The notes under the pieces are model-generated. The model was not told the DNA's origin. It was given only the letters and a program-made list of their open reading frames with translations, and made no database searches. From Paenibacillus kribbensis (GTDB lineage Bacteria > Bacillota > Bacilli > Paenibacillales > Paenibacillaceae), in contig NZ_CP020028.1 in the NCBI RefSeq assembly GCF_002240415.1, forward strand, positions 2,815,501 to 2,879,500: a stretch of DNA of 64,000 bases. Reading direction: 5' to 3'. A program made the translations under genes and the position numbers. Of this stretch, positions 55,489 through 64,000 are shown in pieces (within the stretch, counting starts at the first letter, position 1; each line of letters starts with the position of its first letter).

Positions 55489-55515
55489 CAGTATTTATAC
55501 ACCTCTTCTAATTGA

Positions 55516-55659
55516 TCAGCGTCGATTAAGCTCAATTTTAGGAACAATACCGTGGTGAGCGGCAAATTCGATCATCTCTTGTGTTTCTCGTATCCCTCCA
55601 ACATTTGATCCAGCCATGCTCAGGTTAAAATCATATCTAACATTCCACTGCTCTGTCAT
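55516..55659 (-). pseudogene. Second alcohol dehydrogenase, 3' fragment with a start codon
   Basis: 47 codons: '[12 protein letters not shown]' followed by '[20 protein letters not shown]' and '[14 protein letters not shown]'. The latter part parallels '[20 protein letters not shown]' in the intact neighbour, so it comes from a paralogue's NAD-binding lobe, ending about 40 residues early. GGGGGG precedes the ATG. The opening dozen residues do not match the dehydrogenase and may come from another gene. Nothing else is seen between 55660 and 55856. Confidence 0.55.
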
Positions 55660-55856
55660 CGTATTTACCCCCCATTAGGATGAGTTGCCTACACCACTAT
55701 AACGTAGGAATTTCCGCTTACCTTTACTTCTGTTTCCCATTATACTTATATCATGCAAGCTGAAGAATAATAGCTGGAGCGATTTTCGTTATGTTGTCCT
55801 CCCATATACTGAAGAGAACAACATCTACGATAAACAACATGATGGAAGGACTACCT

Positions 55857-57416
55857 ATGTATAGATATATGATTGCGAATTTTGCCTTGTTAACGGCGTT
55901 CCTCTTTCTATTCAACCATTTATTCCGACGCTACTTGATGGAAGACCATCGTACCTTGCGATTTAAGTTGCTGATAGGGATCATGCACGGCTGCTGTGCT
56001 CTTCTTCTTCTGTTGTTCAGTTATCAAATAAACGAAACATCCTTTATCGATTTCCGCCATATCGTTGTCATCAGTTCCGCTTATTTTGGGGGGCTGCCCG
56101 CTTCTTTAGTGACCGCCTTATTCTTTGTGTTGGGCCGTGTTACATTAGTGGGGACTTTTACGCCTTCGCCTGCCAGCATGACGCCATTATTATCGATTAC
56201 ATTAGCTGCCATCGGCAGCGGGATCATTATGCAGGTTGTCAAACGTTATAGGTACCGCTGGTTGCTTTCGGTATTACTGAGTATGACGCTTATTACGATT
56301 ATGTCGCTCATGAGGGGGATCATCAAGGATACCTATTCCTATTTAGCGCTTGTTGGTTTGGGCGGACTTTTCGCAGCATCGTTAATTGCTTTCTTTTCTA
56401 CAACGAATCAACTAACTAAACAATTGGAGCACAGCGAGCGAAAATACCGTTCCCTACATGCACTTCAAGAAGCGATTTTTCAATCCGCAGTAGGTACGGC
56501 TATCATAGCCATCGATTGGCAGGGACAGATCACGCATGCCAATAAGGGTACAGAAAAAATGCTTGGCTACCGGGCTGACGAGCTGATTGGCAAGGAATCT
56601 CCCCTGATCTTTCATGACCCGAATGAAGTAGAAGCTTATGGGAAAGAATTATCCGAAAAAATAGGTAAACCCATTCATGGATTAAATGTGTTTTTTTACG
56701 GCGCGGCAGAATATGTATCCGAAGGACGAGAATGGTCATATATTCGGAAGGATGGTACCAGGATAACGGTATTGCTGACATTGTCACCGCTTTTACTGGA
56801 CGGGAAAACGGTTGGAGTCATTGGGCTTGCCAAGGATATTTCCGAAAGAAAGAAAATGGAAGAGCAATTGAAGCAGCTTTCCCTGTTGGATGGACTAACC
56901 AAAATTGCAAACCGTCGTTTTTTTGATGAAATGCTCAAACAGGAATGGAAAAATGCAGAGCAGAATGAGAAAGGATTGTCTCTTATCTTCTTTGATATAG
57001 ATCATTTTAAAGCTTATAACGATCTTTACGGACATCAGGCCGGGGACGAATGCTTACGTAAAGTAACGGCCATCGCCAAAAAGACCCTCAACCATCCAGC
57101 GGCTACAATCGCCCGTTACGGAGGGGAAGAATTTACGGTTATCCTGCCTGATACAAGTGCCAAGCGAGCGGCGCAACTTGCCGAGGATCTGAGATTAGCC
57201 GTAGAAAATGCCGCAATCCTTCATAACAGATCGTGGATGAAAAATGTGGTCACCGTCAGTATCGGAGTCTCAACGTGCAATCCTGATGCCAACAGTGTTC
57301 CTGAGGAGCTGATTGCAAAAGCAGACGAAGCACTTTATTACGCCAAGAGTCATGGGCGCAATCGCATTGCTAGTTACAAGGAGATATCGGAGAAAGCGGG
57401 GACACTTGGGGGATGA
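55857..57416 (+). CDS. Diguanylate cyclase with 5TM-LYT, PAS and GGDEF domains
   Basis: 519 residues. An N-terminal 5TMR-LYT membrane sensor (about 1-185), a PAS domain (about 210-330, 'IDWQGQITHANKGTEKMLGY') and a GGDEF domain with 'ARYGGEEF' (GGEEF at 422-426). The active site is intact, so it should make c-di-GMP. The product-inhibition RxxD site is replaced by HPAA. No EAL domain. ATG 55857 has GGAAGGA in front. Stand-alone gene. Confidence 0.88.
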   Translation: MYRYMIANFALLTAFLFLFNHLFRRYLMEDHRTLRFKLLIGIMHGCCALLLLLFSYQINETSFIDFRHIVVISSAYFGGLPASLVTALFFVLGRVTLVGTFTPSPASMTPLLSITLAAIGSGIIMQVVKRYRYRWLLSVLLSMTLITIMSLMRGIIKDTYSYLALVGLGGLFAASLIAFFSTTNQLTKQLEHSERKYRSLHALQEAIFQSAVGTAIIAIDWQGQITHANKGTEKMLGYRADELIGKESPLIFHDPNEVEAYGKELSEKIGKPIHGLNVFFYGAAEYVSEGREWSYIRKDGTRITVLLTLSPLLLDGKTVGVIGLAKDISERKKMEEQLKQLSLLDGLTKIANRRFFDEMLKQEWKNAEQNEKGLSLIFFDIDHFKAYNDLYGHQAGDECLRKVTAIAKKTLNHPAATIARYGGEEFTVILPDTSAKRAAQLAEDLRLAVENAAILHNRSWMKNVVTVSIGVSTCNPDANSVPEELIAKADEALYYAKSHGRNRIASYKEISEKAGTLGG

Positions 57417-57466
57417 GCGCTACTCCTGATAGCATAAGCCCAATCGCGCACCTGGCTACACAAAAA

Positions 57467-57504
57467 AGCGGTAGTTTGGGGAAATAAAATCCCAAACTAC
57501 CGCT
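57467..57504. terminator. Strong bidirectional terminator
   Basis: AGCGGTAGTTTGGG and CCCAAACTACCGCT are perfect 14-bp arms; six T follow on the minus strand. It lies between the cyclase and the convergent AraC-type gene. Confidence 0.75.
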
Positions 57505-57615
57505 GCTGCTTCAGCATTAGTAAGCACTACTACCCACAATATTAGAGCAATACATTGCTTCTTCTATTTCTTTGTCTGGACGCGTTTAAGATAGACATAT
57601 TATCGTTCTATCTCC

Positions 57616-58512
57616 TCATTCATTGAAGCCATTATTTTTATATTTTTTGTATGCTAATGGTGTCATGTTCATCGACTTTCGGAAATGATGAATGAAGTAG
57701 CTTGTGCTATTAAATCCTACTTGATAAGCAACATCTGTGACATTGCATTCGGGTTGTTGAAGTAAAATTAGGCTTTTTTGAATTCGATAATCCAATACAT
57801 AATGTAAAGGTGTCTTCTTTAAAATTCGTTTGAAATATCGGCAGCATTCGGACCGGCTTAATTGCCCAGCTCGTGCGATGTCGTCTAAAAGAATTTTCTC
57901 AGCATAATGCAGGTGAATCCAGTTCAGCATCTCCTTCATTCGAAGATTCTTCAACATTTCTGTTTGTTCATATTCCAGTTGAAAGCCGTTAACAATCAAA
58001 TTTCTCCAAATCAACGTTAGCTGTACGGTAATGTCCATTTCATAGTAGGGTGGATTTTGCTGAATCAGCTGATTGATTTTTAAAATAGCGCCCAGAATGT
58101 TTTTGGCCCAAAGCTCCTTGGTATTCAAGTGTACGTAAGGTAAATTAGTTGCTTGAATATAGGGATATACATAGGCTGTATAAAGTTCTTGTGATAGTAC
58201 AAAGCTTGGAGAAACATTTAAACAAATATAGATGCAGCCCGAATCATTCTTGTCTGTCGCCATGTGCAAACAGCCGCTATTTATGAACAAACCCTCCCCT
58301 TCGTGAATCGTAATTTTTTCTTCTCGTATTTGGAAGATGGCTTGTCCTTTTAAGATCAAAACAAATTGAAATTCATCATGCCAATGAAGTGGTATATATC
58401 CATTTATATTTTGGCTAATCGTTGTTTCGTAACATGCAATCGGCAGCACAACGGTACGATGCTCAGTTAGCTCTTTTAAATTCCGGTCAATCATGAAATC
58501 CTTTATTTGCAT
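57616..58512 (-). CDS. AraC-family regulator with cupin domain
   Basis: 298 residues. The cupin ('[20 protein letters not shown]', '[17 protein letters not shown]') binds the effector, and two HTH units lie at the end ('[20 protein letters not shown]', '[20 protein letters not shown]'). GAGGTGG precedes ATG 58512. It diverges from an EamA exporter, which it probably regulates. Confidence 0.88.
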   Translation of the reverse strand: MQIKDFMIDRNLKELTEHRTVVLPIACYETTISQNINGYIPLHWHDEFQFVLILKGQAIFQIREEKITIHEGEGLFINSGCLHMATDKNDSGCIYICLNVSPSFVLSQELYTAYVYPYIQATNLPYVHLNTKELWAKNILGAILKINQLIQQNPPYYEMDITVQLTLIWRNLIVNGFQLEYEQTEMLKNLRMKEMLNWIHLHYAEKILLDDIARAGQLSRSECCRYFKRILKKTPLHYVLDYRIQKSLILLQQPECNVTDVAYQVGFNSTSYFIHHFRKSMNMTPLAYKKYKNNGFNE

Positions 58513-58630
58513 CTTGCCACCTCAATATATTTATACTTTTCCATTCGATTTAGGTATTCATTTAACGATTTTCCACTTATCATGTGAAGTATACTATACT
58601 ATATTTATATTTTATGATGGAGAGTTGATT

Positions 58631-59539
58631 ATGAATAGAGGAAAAGGAATATTTCTCATTATAACCGGAGCGATATTTTGGGGAATTGGTGGCACCGTTG
58701 CCAAAAAGCTGTTTCAACAATACGCCATTGACGTAAATTGGCTTGTCACGATTCGATTACTCATTGCAGGTTTATTACTCCTGTCAGTTCAATTTGTTGG
58801 AAAAGACCGTGCTCAGATTTTTGGGATCTGGAAAAATAAAAAGACATCGTTTCACCTCATAATATTTGGATTAGTCGGTATGCTTGGGGTTCAATACACC
58901 TATATGGTATCCATTAAACATGGTAATGCTGCTGTAGCAACGTTATTACAATATTTGGCACCTGTAATGATTATTGTTTACTTATTCATCAGTAGACAGT
59001 CTCCTCTAACAAGAAAAGATGTGTTCACCGTTTCGCTCGCTCTAGTTGGCTGCTTTTTCTTATTAACCAACGGCTCATTCTCACAATTATCTGTGCCGTC
59101 AGTTGCGATCGTTTGGGGAATTTTATCTGGGCTTGCGCTTGCATTTTATACTTTATATGCTGTTCCTTTACTGAAGCAATACAATTCCTTGGTCATTGTT
59201 GGCTGGGCTATGATGATCGGGGGAGTCGCATTAAGTTTTATCCACCCACCTTGGCAAATGGATTTTAAGAACTTAACACCAGAAACCTACTTTTATTTGA
59301 TTTTCATTATCATTTTTGGTACTATGCTTGCTTTTTGGTTTTATATAGAGAGTTTAAACAGTCTATCGCCGAAAGAGTCGAGTCTTTTAGGCAGCTTGGA
59401 ACCACTAGCAGCTGTGTTAACAACAGTCTTTTGGTTAAAAGATTCCCTTGGAATGTTTCAATGGATTGGCACAATCTGCATCATTATAATGATTCTATTT
59501 TTGGCTTTTAATAAAGAATCTTCCACAAACTACACATGA
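58631..59539 (+). CDS. EamA/DMT-family transporter
   Basis: About 302 residues, ten helices formed by two EamA repeats ('[20 protein letters not shown]' and '[20 protein letters not shown]'). Family members export amino acids, metabolites or drugs. GGAGAG stands nine bases before ATG 58631; the frame open to 58493 overlaps the AraC gene and is not used. Lower GC than the ger genes after it. Confidence 0.88.
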   Translation: MNRGKGIFLIITGAIFWGIGGTVAKKLFQQYAIDVNWLVTIRLLIAGLLLLSVQFVGKDRAQIFGIWKNKKTSFHLIIFGLVGMLGVQYTYMVSIKHGNAAVATLLQYLAPVMIIVYLFISRQSPLTRKDVFTVSLALVGCFFLLTNGSFSQLSVPSVAIVWGILSGLALAFYTLYAVPLLKQYNSLVIVGWAMMIGGVALSFIHPPWQMDFKNLTPETYFYLIFIIIFGTMLAFWFYIESLNSLSPKESSLLGSLEPLAAVLTTVFWLKDSLGMFQWIGTICIIIMILFLAFNKESSTNYT

Positions 59540-59548
59540 GCAGCAACA

Positions 59549-60646
59549 TCAGCCTTCTTTTCGGCTTGTTTTTCGTTTGCGCAAGGAGGCGACAGCCAGC
59601 AATAATAGCGGAATAAGCAGATAAGTCGATAGGATGTGGAATGGAACTGCCGATCTCACCAAAAGTCCGAAGACCGGAAAATTGGGTACATCCCAAATAC
59701 CTATGATCAGACTGAGCAGAGCGAGCGGAAAAACAATCGGACGGTAGTCCGCTAACTGAAAACATTGTGCAAAAGAAAGCGTTGCAGCGTAAAGAAAGAT
59801 GCCAACCTGCAGGAAATTTCCGATAACCCACATCGCCAGAAGCAATGATTCCAGATTTTCCAGGAAAGAACCGACGCTGACATAACGAAAAGCGATGAGA
59901 ATCGGGTACACTCTACTCCCCAAGTTCGGCCCCAGCAAAAATAAGGCGATCAGGCTGGAATAAGTCAAAAACAAAGTGATAGTGATCATCGAAATGTATC
60001 CCCATTTTCTCCCCTTCTCCGGATCGGTCACACTGGGCAGAAGAAAGGTCATCAGGAATAATTCGTTCATCCAGCCCATCATCGAGAAGGAGCCTTTGAT
60101 GACCGGGGTTACCCCATGATTCAGGACCGGAAATATGGCTTTGACATCCAAATCGGGAAGCAGCAGCAGCAGAAAAAAGACAGGGAAAATAAACGCTGGT
60201 AAAAAAATGACAGTGCTCCTAGCCAGCGTCTCCACACCGCCGCGAACAGCGATCGCGCTTAGCAAGATCAAGGATCCCATGATGATCAATAAGGGAGTTT
60301 TATACAAAAAATTGCCTGTGACAAATTCCGCATATTGCCGGGTGACCCCCCCGGTGGCATGCAGATTGTAAGTGATATAGGCGAGGCCGATGACTTTTCC
60401 GGGAATTTTACCGAGAATCTGTTCGCTGTACTGGACAACCGTCTGCCCCGGATAAAGCTCATGCAATCGGGTCACAGTATAGACGGTAACCAAACCTGTC
60501 AGAGCGGCCAATATTCCCGTAAGCCAAAGATCATTTTGGGCAAATTGGGCCGTTATGGTCGGCAAAACAAGAAAACCGGAAGCCAGCACAGTTGGATACA
60601 TCATGAGTCCCATTTGAAAAGCTGAAATTTTCCCCTTCTCCAACAT
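59549..60646 (-). CDS. Spore germinant receptor B subunit, GerB/AAP permease (locus 2)
   Basis: 365 residues with ten helices; 'ISAFQMGLMMYPTVLASGFL' opens as in GerB proteins. GGCGGAGG precedes ATG 60646. Last gene of gerA-gerC-small gene-gerB. Its sequence is only distantly like the locus 1 permease, so the two receptors probably answer to different germinants. Confidence 0.92.
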   Translation of the reverse strand: MLEKGKISAFQMGLMMYPTVLASGFLVLPTITAQFAQNDLWLTGILAALTGLVTVYTVTRLHELYPGQTVVQYSEQILGKIPGKVIGLAYITYNLHATGGVTRQYAEFVTGNFLYKTPLLIIMGSLILLSAIAVRGGVETLARSTVIFLPAFIFPVFFLLLLLPDLDVKAIFPVLNHGVTPVIKGSFSMMGWMNELFLMTFLLPSVTDPEKGRKWGYISMITITLFLTYSSLIALFLLGPNLGSRVYPILIAFRYVSVGSFLENLESLLLAMWVIGNFLQVGIFLYAATLSFAQCFQLADYRPIVFPLALLSLIIGIWDVPNFPVFGLLVRSAVPFHILSTYLLIPLLLLAVASLRKRKTSRKEG

Positions 60647-60697
60647 GTTCCTTCACCTCCGCCTTGAGTTATTCCTGTCCCTTCGTATAAAGATCGG

Positions 60698-60919
60698 TTA
60701 CGGTTCCGTTAAACCCCGGAATGGCTTGAAAATGAACAGAAGCACTGTAGTTGGCCCGGGCGTATTGGGCAGGTCCAGCATGGATAGGATCCAAACCAGG
60801 AGCAGCAGCGATACGAATACAGCTTTTTCCTTTACCGGCTTTGCTTTTAGTTTCGGCCACTCGAAACGGGTAATCAGCAGCACGGAGATCGTAACAACGC
60901 AGAAAAAATACCATCTCAT
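60698..60919 (-). CDS. Small two-helix membrane protein of Ger locus 2 (D-subunit-like)
   Basis: 73 residues with two helices separated by the charged 'EWPKLKAKPVKEK'. The C-terminus 'NTPGPTTVLLFIFKPFRGL' parallels the P-x-P...KP...L pattern of the locus 1 small protein. Its ATG overlaps the gerC stop by four bases, the same coupling as in locus 1. Probably a modulatory D subunit of the receptor. Confidence 0.65.
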   Translation of the reverse strand: MRWYFFCVVTISVLLITRFEWPKLKAKPVKEKAVFVSLLLLVWILSMLDLPNTPGPTTVLLFIFKPFRGLTEP

Positions 60920-62121
60920 TTCTTTTTTACCTCTTCCTTGGGCACCCCTTCTGGAGAGCTGATTAATCCAGGTCTAAGAATCTTTGCTTCAATTTCCGTA
61001 TTGACTTCAACTTTGGAAAACTGCTCATCCCATCGGTCCTTCATCTTCTCCCATTGCTTGGGATACTTTCGTTGAAATGTCTGGGCGAAATTAAAAACGT
61101 CCGTCTTGTGCCGCCGTTGAACCTCGTAAAGCGCCGACTCGATTCGTTTTCTTACATCATCCTTGAATCCCTTGCTTATAACAGCGAGCAGCTGCGGATT
61201 CATGGGATCCATTATAGTGCCATTTTGTATAATGTCCCCTTCTGTTCTAACCCGGACTGTCATCTTCCAGGTTTCGCCTTCAATCTTTGGAATCAGCTTG
61301 ACGTTCGCCTTTACCGGTTTTAAAGACATTAGTCCTTCCGATCCCTCCGGTTTAAACACAACCGTATATCCTTTGACTTCATTCCTGAGCCACAGGACAC
61401 CCTTTGTGACTCTTTCTGAAATTTGCCCTACCATTTTGTCATTTTTGAATACAGCGCTCCCCAGCAGGTACGGAATCGTTTGAAACGGCCCGGCTGATTC
61501 GGTTTTTGGAAGGATATAGATCATCGGTAGAATAGCCGTCCGGGAATCCCCGCTTAACATGAGGCTCAACTGGTGCATCGTCACCCGTATCCCAATCCGC
61601 AAATCGGATAGCTTCCGCAGCACTTCGGCCGAGGAATTTTCGATTGGCGGAAACAACTCAAGCGCTGATGCCGCTTCTCCTTTACTTACGAACATATAAG
61701 CCCGCTCTCTCGTCTCAGGAAAACGGATTAGGAAATCGAGATGTTCGCGGATCCCCGTCCTGGCCACGGATTCGCTAAATATATAGATTCTGCATTGCCC
61801 CCAAAACATCTCCCTGGGGATTACCCGTTGCAGCTTGGACAGAGCGTCCGTGATGTCAAAACCTGTTTCCGATCGGACGGACGTCCTTCTTGCCGCTCCG
61901 CCTCCCATAGCACCGCCTCCTGTCGTTCCACCTCCAGACTGATTCTGCGGAAGGACGAATTGTACGGTCGCGCGAACCTGATTATTCTCCACCTTGTCGA
62001 ATGCGAGCGCTGTAATCAGCGCCAAGTCATTAAGCTCTGTGCGATCCCAGCAGCCTCCCAGCACAAGCAGCAGCGGGATGAAAACCGCTGTTTTTATCCA
62101 TGTCCTTATCCATGTCTTCAT
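60916..62121 (-). CDS. Spore germinant receptor lipoprotein, GerC family (locus 2)
   Basis: 401 residues. Lipobox LGGC, then 'WDRTELNDLALITALAFDKV'. Unusual is a glycine-rich linker with 'SGGGTTGGGAMGGGAARR' near residue 62, also hinted at by 'GGAGGGGVP' in the locus 1 protein. The C-terminal 'FQRKYPKQWEKMKDRWDEQF' is the family's P.xW..xxxxW motif. AAGGAG precedes ATG 62121. Confidence 0.92.
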   Translation of the reverse strand: MKTWIRTWIKTAVFIPLLLVLGGCWDRTELNDLALITALAFDKVENNQVRATVQFVLPQNQSGGGTTGGGAMGGGAARRTSVRSETGFDITDALSKLQRVIPREMFWGQCRIYIFSESVARTGIREHLDFLIRFPETRERAYMFVSKGEAASALELFPPIENSSAEVLRKLSDLRIGIRVTMHQLSLMLSGDSRTAILPMIYILPKTESAGPFQTIPYLLGSAVFKNDKMVGQISERVTKGVLWLRNEVKGYTVVFKPEGSEGLMSLKPVKANVKLIPKIEGETWKMTVRVRTEGDIIQNGTIMDPMNPQLLAVISKGFKDDVRKRIESALYEVQRRHKTDVFNFAQTFQRKYPKQWEKMKDRWDEQFSKVEVNTEIEAKILRPGLISSPEGVPKEEVKKK

Positions 62122-62156
62122 CCATCCGACTCTCCTTTGCCAGGTGTTTGTTTCAG

Positions 62157-63743
62157 CTACTCGCTGTTCCCGCGGGCTGGATCAGGCTTTTGACCGGCTG
62201 GCTGCCGATATTTGTCATACGTTCCCGTAAAGCGTGGGCGTGTGTTCAGCTTCCACCAGGGAGCTCTGACCAGAACATCTCTCCATTCATTCAGCTTGGG
62301 AGTGCTGACTTCGGACAGATAGGGGACGCCAAATGAGCGCAAGCTGCACATATGCAGAACGATAGCGATGATCCCCATAACCACGCCGACAAGCCCCAGG
62401 CTTCCGGCAAGAAAAATTAATGGAAACCGCAGCAGCCTTATGGCAATGCCGGCGATGTAACGCGGAACCATAAATGAAGAGATCCCCGTAATCGCAACCA
62501 CAATAACCATGGGCGCGGATACAAGTCCTGCCTGGACAGCCGCCTGACCGATGACCAGCGCTCCGACAATGCTGACGGCAGCGCCAACCTGCTTGGGCAA
62601 CCGCACGCCCGCTTCACGCAACGCTTCAAAGGTGATCTCCATCATCAATGCTTCAATTAACGCCGGAAAAGGCACCTGCTCCCGGGAACTGGCCATACTG
62701 ACAAGCAAAGAGCCAGGCACCATCTCTTGATGAAAAGTAAGCACCGCCACATATACTGATGGAAGCAGGAGAGATGTCGCTATAAAGAAATAGCGCAGCC
62801 ATCGAATGACGGTGGAGATCAGGGACCGCTGATAATAATCTTCATGTGACTGAATTAACGAAAAAAAAGTGACCGGGGCGACCAAGGCAAACGGCGTTCC
62901 TTCTGTTAAAATCGCCACCCTCCCTTCCAGTAAACAACCGGAGACGACATCAGGCCGTTCCGTGCTGAGCAATTGCGGAAAGGGAGAATACGGGTGATCC
63001 TCAATCATTTCCTCGATATAACCGCTTTCCAGGATTCCGTCGATCCGTATACGCATGAGCCGGTTGCGCATTTCCTCCACCAGCGTCTTGTCCACAAGTC
63101 CTTCAATATAAGCCAGGACAATATTCGTTTGGGTATATTCGCCGATTCTCGCCGATTCCATTTTAAGCAGTGGGCTTTTAATAATGCGCCGGATTTGGGA
63201 AGTATTGGTGCGCAGAGTTTCGGTAAATCCCTCACGCGGCCCCCTAATCCCCACTTCTGCCGAAGGCTCTTCGACGGGGCGTTTCTCCCATTTCGTCAAT
63301 CCGAAGCCAAAGCCGGAAGTATAGTTGTCAGACAGCAGGATCGTATATCCGTTCGAAAGATATTCGATACACTTGGTAAACGTCGTGAATTCTTGCGCTT
63401 GTATTGCCGATACTTTCCGTTCAATAAGCTGCTTGATATCATCGTTATCATCGGCTACCTCCTGCATGAATGGAGCAATAACGTGTCGTTCGATCGCTTC
63501 GGAATCGGCCAATCCTTCAATATACATTAACAAGGCATTTGTCTTTCCGCCGATCAGAAAGGAACGGTAAACTACATCCGAACAATTGTCGTAAAGCAAA
63601 CGAAGACGGAGCTCATTTTGCTGCAAATCCGGATAAAGCTGCTTTGCCTGTGGAGCCTCAACGCTTTCTCGCTGAATCTGCCTTCCATTCAGTTGGATTC
63701 CGGTCGGTTTGATCAGTTTTCTGAGCATGCGGAGTTTTCTCAT
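62157..63743 (-). CDS. Spore germinant receptor A subunit (locus 2)
   Basis: 528 residues. Hallmarks 'VGIRGPREGFTETLRTNTSQ', 'DGILESGYIEEMIEDHPYSP', 'TERPDVVSGCLLEGRVAILT' and 'AVLTFHQEMVPGSLLVSMAS' are intact, followed by C-terminal membrane helices. First gene of a conventional four-gene ger operon. GAAAGGATT precedes ATG 63743, and an internal ATG at 63728 is possible. The 63744-64000 remainder has no gene. Confidence 0.93.
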   Translation of the reverse strand: MRKLRMLRKLIKPTGIQLNGRQIQRESVEAPQAKQLYPDLQQNELRLRLLYDNCSDVVYRSFLIGGKTNALLMYIEGLADSEAIERHVIAPFMQEVADDNDDIKQLIERKVSAIQAQEFTTFTKCIEYLSNGYTILLSDNYTSGFGFGLTKWEKRPVEEPSAEVGIRGPREGFTETLRTNTSQIRRIIKSPLLKMESARIGEYTQTNIVLAYIEGLVDKTLVEEMRNRLMRIRIDGILESGYIEEMIEDHPYSPFPQLLSTERPDVVSGCLLEGRVAILTEGTPFALVAPVTFFSLIQSHEDYYQRSLISTVIRWLRYFFIATSLLLPSVYVAVLTFHQEMVPGSLLVSMASSREQVPFPALIEALMMEITFEALREAGVRLPKQVGAAVSIVGALVIGQAAVQAGLVSAPMVIVVAITGISSFMVPRYIAGIAIRLLRFPLIFLAGSLGLVGVVMGIIAIVLHMCSLRSFGVPYLSEVSTPKLNEWRDVLVRAPWWKLNTRPRFTGTYDKYRQPAGQKPDPARGNSE

Positions 63744-63889
63744 GGAGATGGAATCCTTTCAACCAACCTGGTTTTTTATATAAAATCACCCAAATGATTT
63801 CAGTTTATTCAGAGTGAATCGAAGAAGGACACCCGATTTTCACAAAATGCTGAAAATAAAAATACGCCCACCTTTTTTTAAGGTGAACG

Positions 63890-63938
63890 TCAGGTTGTCG
63901 AGAACCCCTGCCTTTTCAAGACATGGGTTTCACTTTTT
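63890..63938 (-). repeat. Intergenic hairpin repeat, copy B
   Basis: Read on the minus strand it is AAAAAAGTGAAACCCATG... ending TCTCGACAACCTGA, closely matching copy A at 803-851 in order and spacing. GAACCCCTG and CATGGGTTTC form the stem. An adjacent smaller hairpin CACCTT-TTTTT-AAGGTG lies at 63870-63885. Confidence 0.6.
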
Positions 63939-64000
63939 TCTTCACTACCTCATGAATGATCAGAGGTGCATTGACCTGGTTTAGTCTTTTAATATAGCAG

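Noticed and set aside
1..64000. CRISPR arrays, tRNA/rRNA genes, intact insertion sequences, riboswitches
   Set aside because: No regularly spaced repeats, cloverleaf or rRNA motifs, transposase frames or recognisable riboswitch cores were found by eye.

Overview
The window looks like an accessory stretch of a Paenibacillus-type chromosome (Bacillota, spore-forming, moderate GC). The basis is two GerA/GerB/GerC spore germinant-receptor loci, many AraC- and MerR-type regulators paired with carbohydrate or small-molecule genes, an ABC sugar operon followed by a DUF4091 protein, a GH127 arabinofuranosidase, and AGGAGG-type ribosome binding sites throughout. The assignment is inferred from gene content, not from a database match. 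I see no rRNA, tRNA, CRISPR array or intact insertion sequence.

Layout. 1-2.9 kb: the 5' end of a MarR-type gene, a divergent YczE-like membrane protein with twin operators, then a decayed chimera of a sensor kinase and a GH43 xylosidase. 2.9-6.8 kb: a secreted protein, an EVE-domain protein and fragments of an MFS transporter, an azoreductase and an alcohol dehydrogenase. 6.8-11.6 kb: a quinone-oxidoreductase-like MDR enzyme with divergent TetR regulator, and azlCD with a divergent MocR regulator. 11.8-18 kb: GH127, a DAACS symporter and a divergent AraC regulator, then a MerR regulator with a frameshifted SDR target. 18.4-24.8 kb: a lipoprotein amidase and germination locus 1 (gerA-gerC-small gene, with gerB divergent). 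25-31.1 kb: an aspartate-use cluster (LysR, Asp/Glu symporter, Asp racemase, aspartase, malic enzyme). 31.3-38.5 kb: DUF4091 protein, ABC sugar transporter and YesN/AraC-type membrane regulator. 38.8-46 kb: a seven-gene oligopeptide-type ABC transporter operon ending in a class V aminotransferase and an amidohydrolase. 46.3-48.2 kb: a BlaI/M56 pair. 48.3-59.5 kb: small regulator-enzyme or regulator-transporter pairs (LysR/MFS, MerR/GNAT, MerR/ADH, AraC/EamA), a cyclase-family protein and a diguanylate cyclase. 59.5-63.7 kb: germination locus 2 (gerA-gerC-small gene-gerB).

Working together. The aspartate cluster forms a readable pathway: uptake of Asp/Glu, D/L interconversion, aspartase to fumarate, and malic enzyme to pyruvate. 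CTATATAG-type dyads lie before both the symporter and the racemase, which fits control by the LysR protein. Several pairs carry MerR-type promoters with a 19-bp spacer.

The other main theme is decay. At least nine truncated, fused or frameshifted genes are present, including a 491-bp copy of the tetR 3' part placed 42,750 bp away, abutting a GNAT gene whose stop codon it supplies. The leads I rate highest are the kinase/xylosidase fusion, the small two-helix proteins in both germination loci, the BlaI/M56 pair without a penicillin-binding sensor, the GH127 gene coupled to a carboxylate-type symporter, and the peptide-transporter operon with unknown catabolic enzymes.
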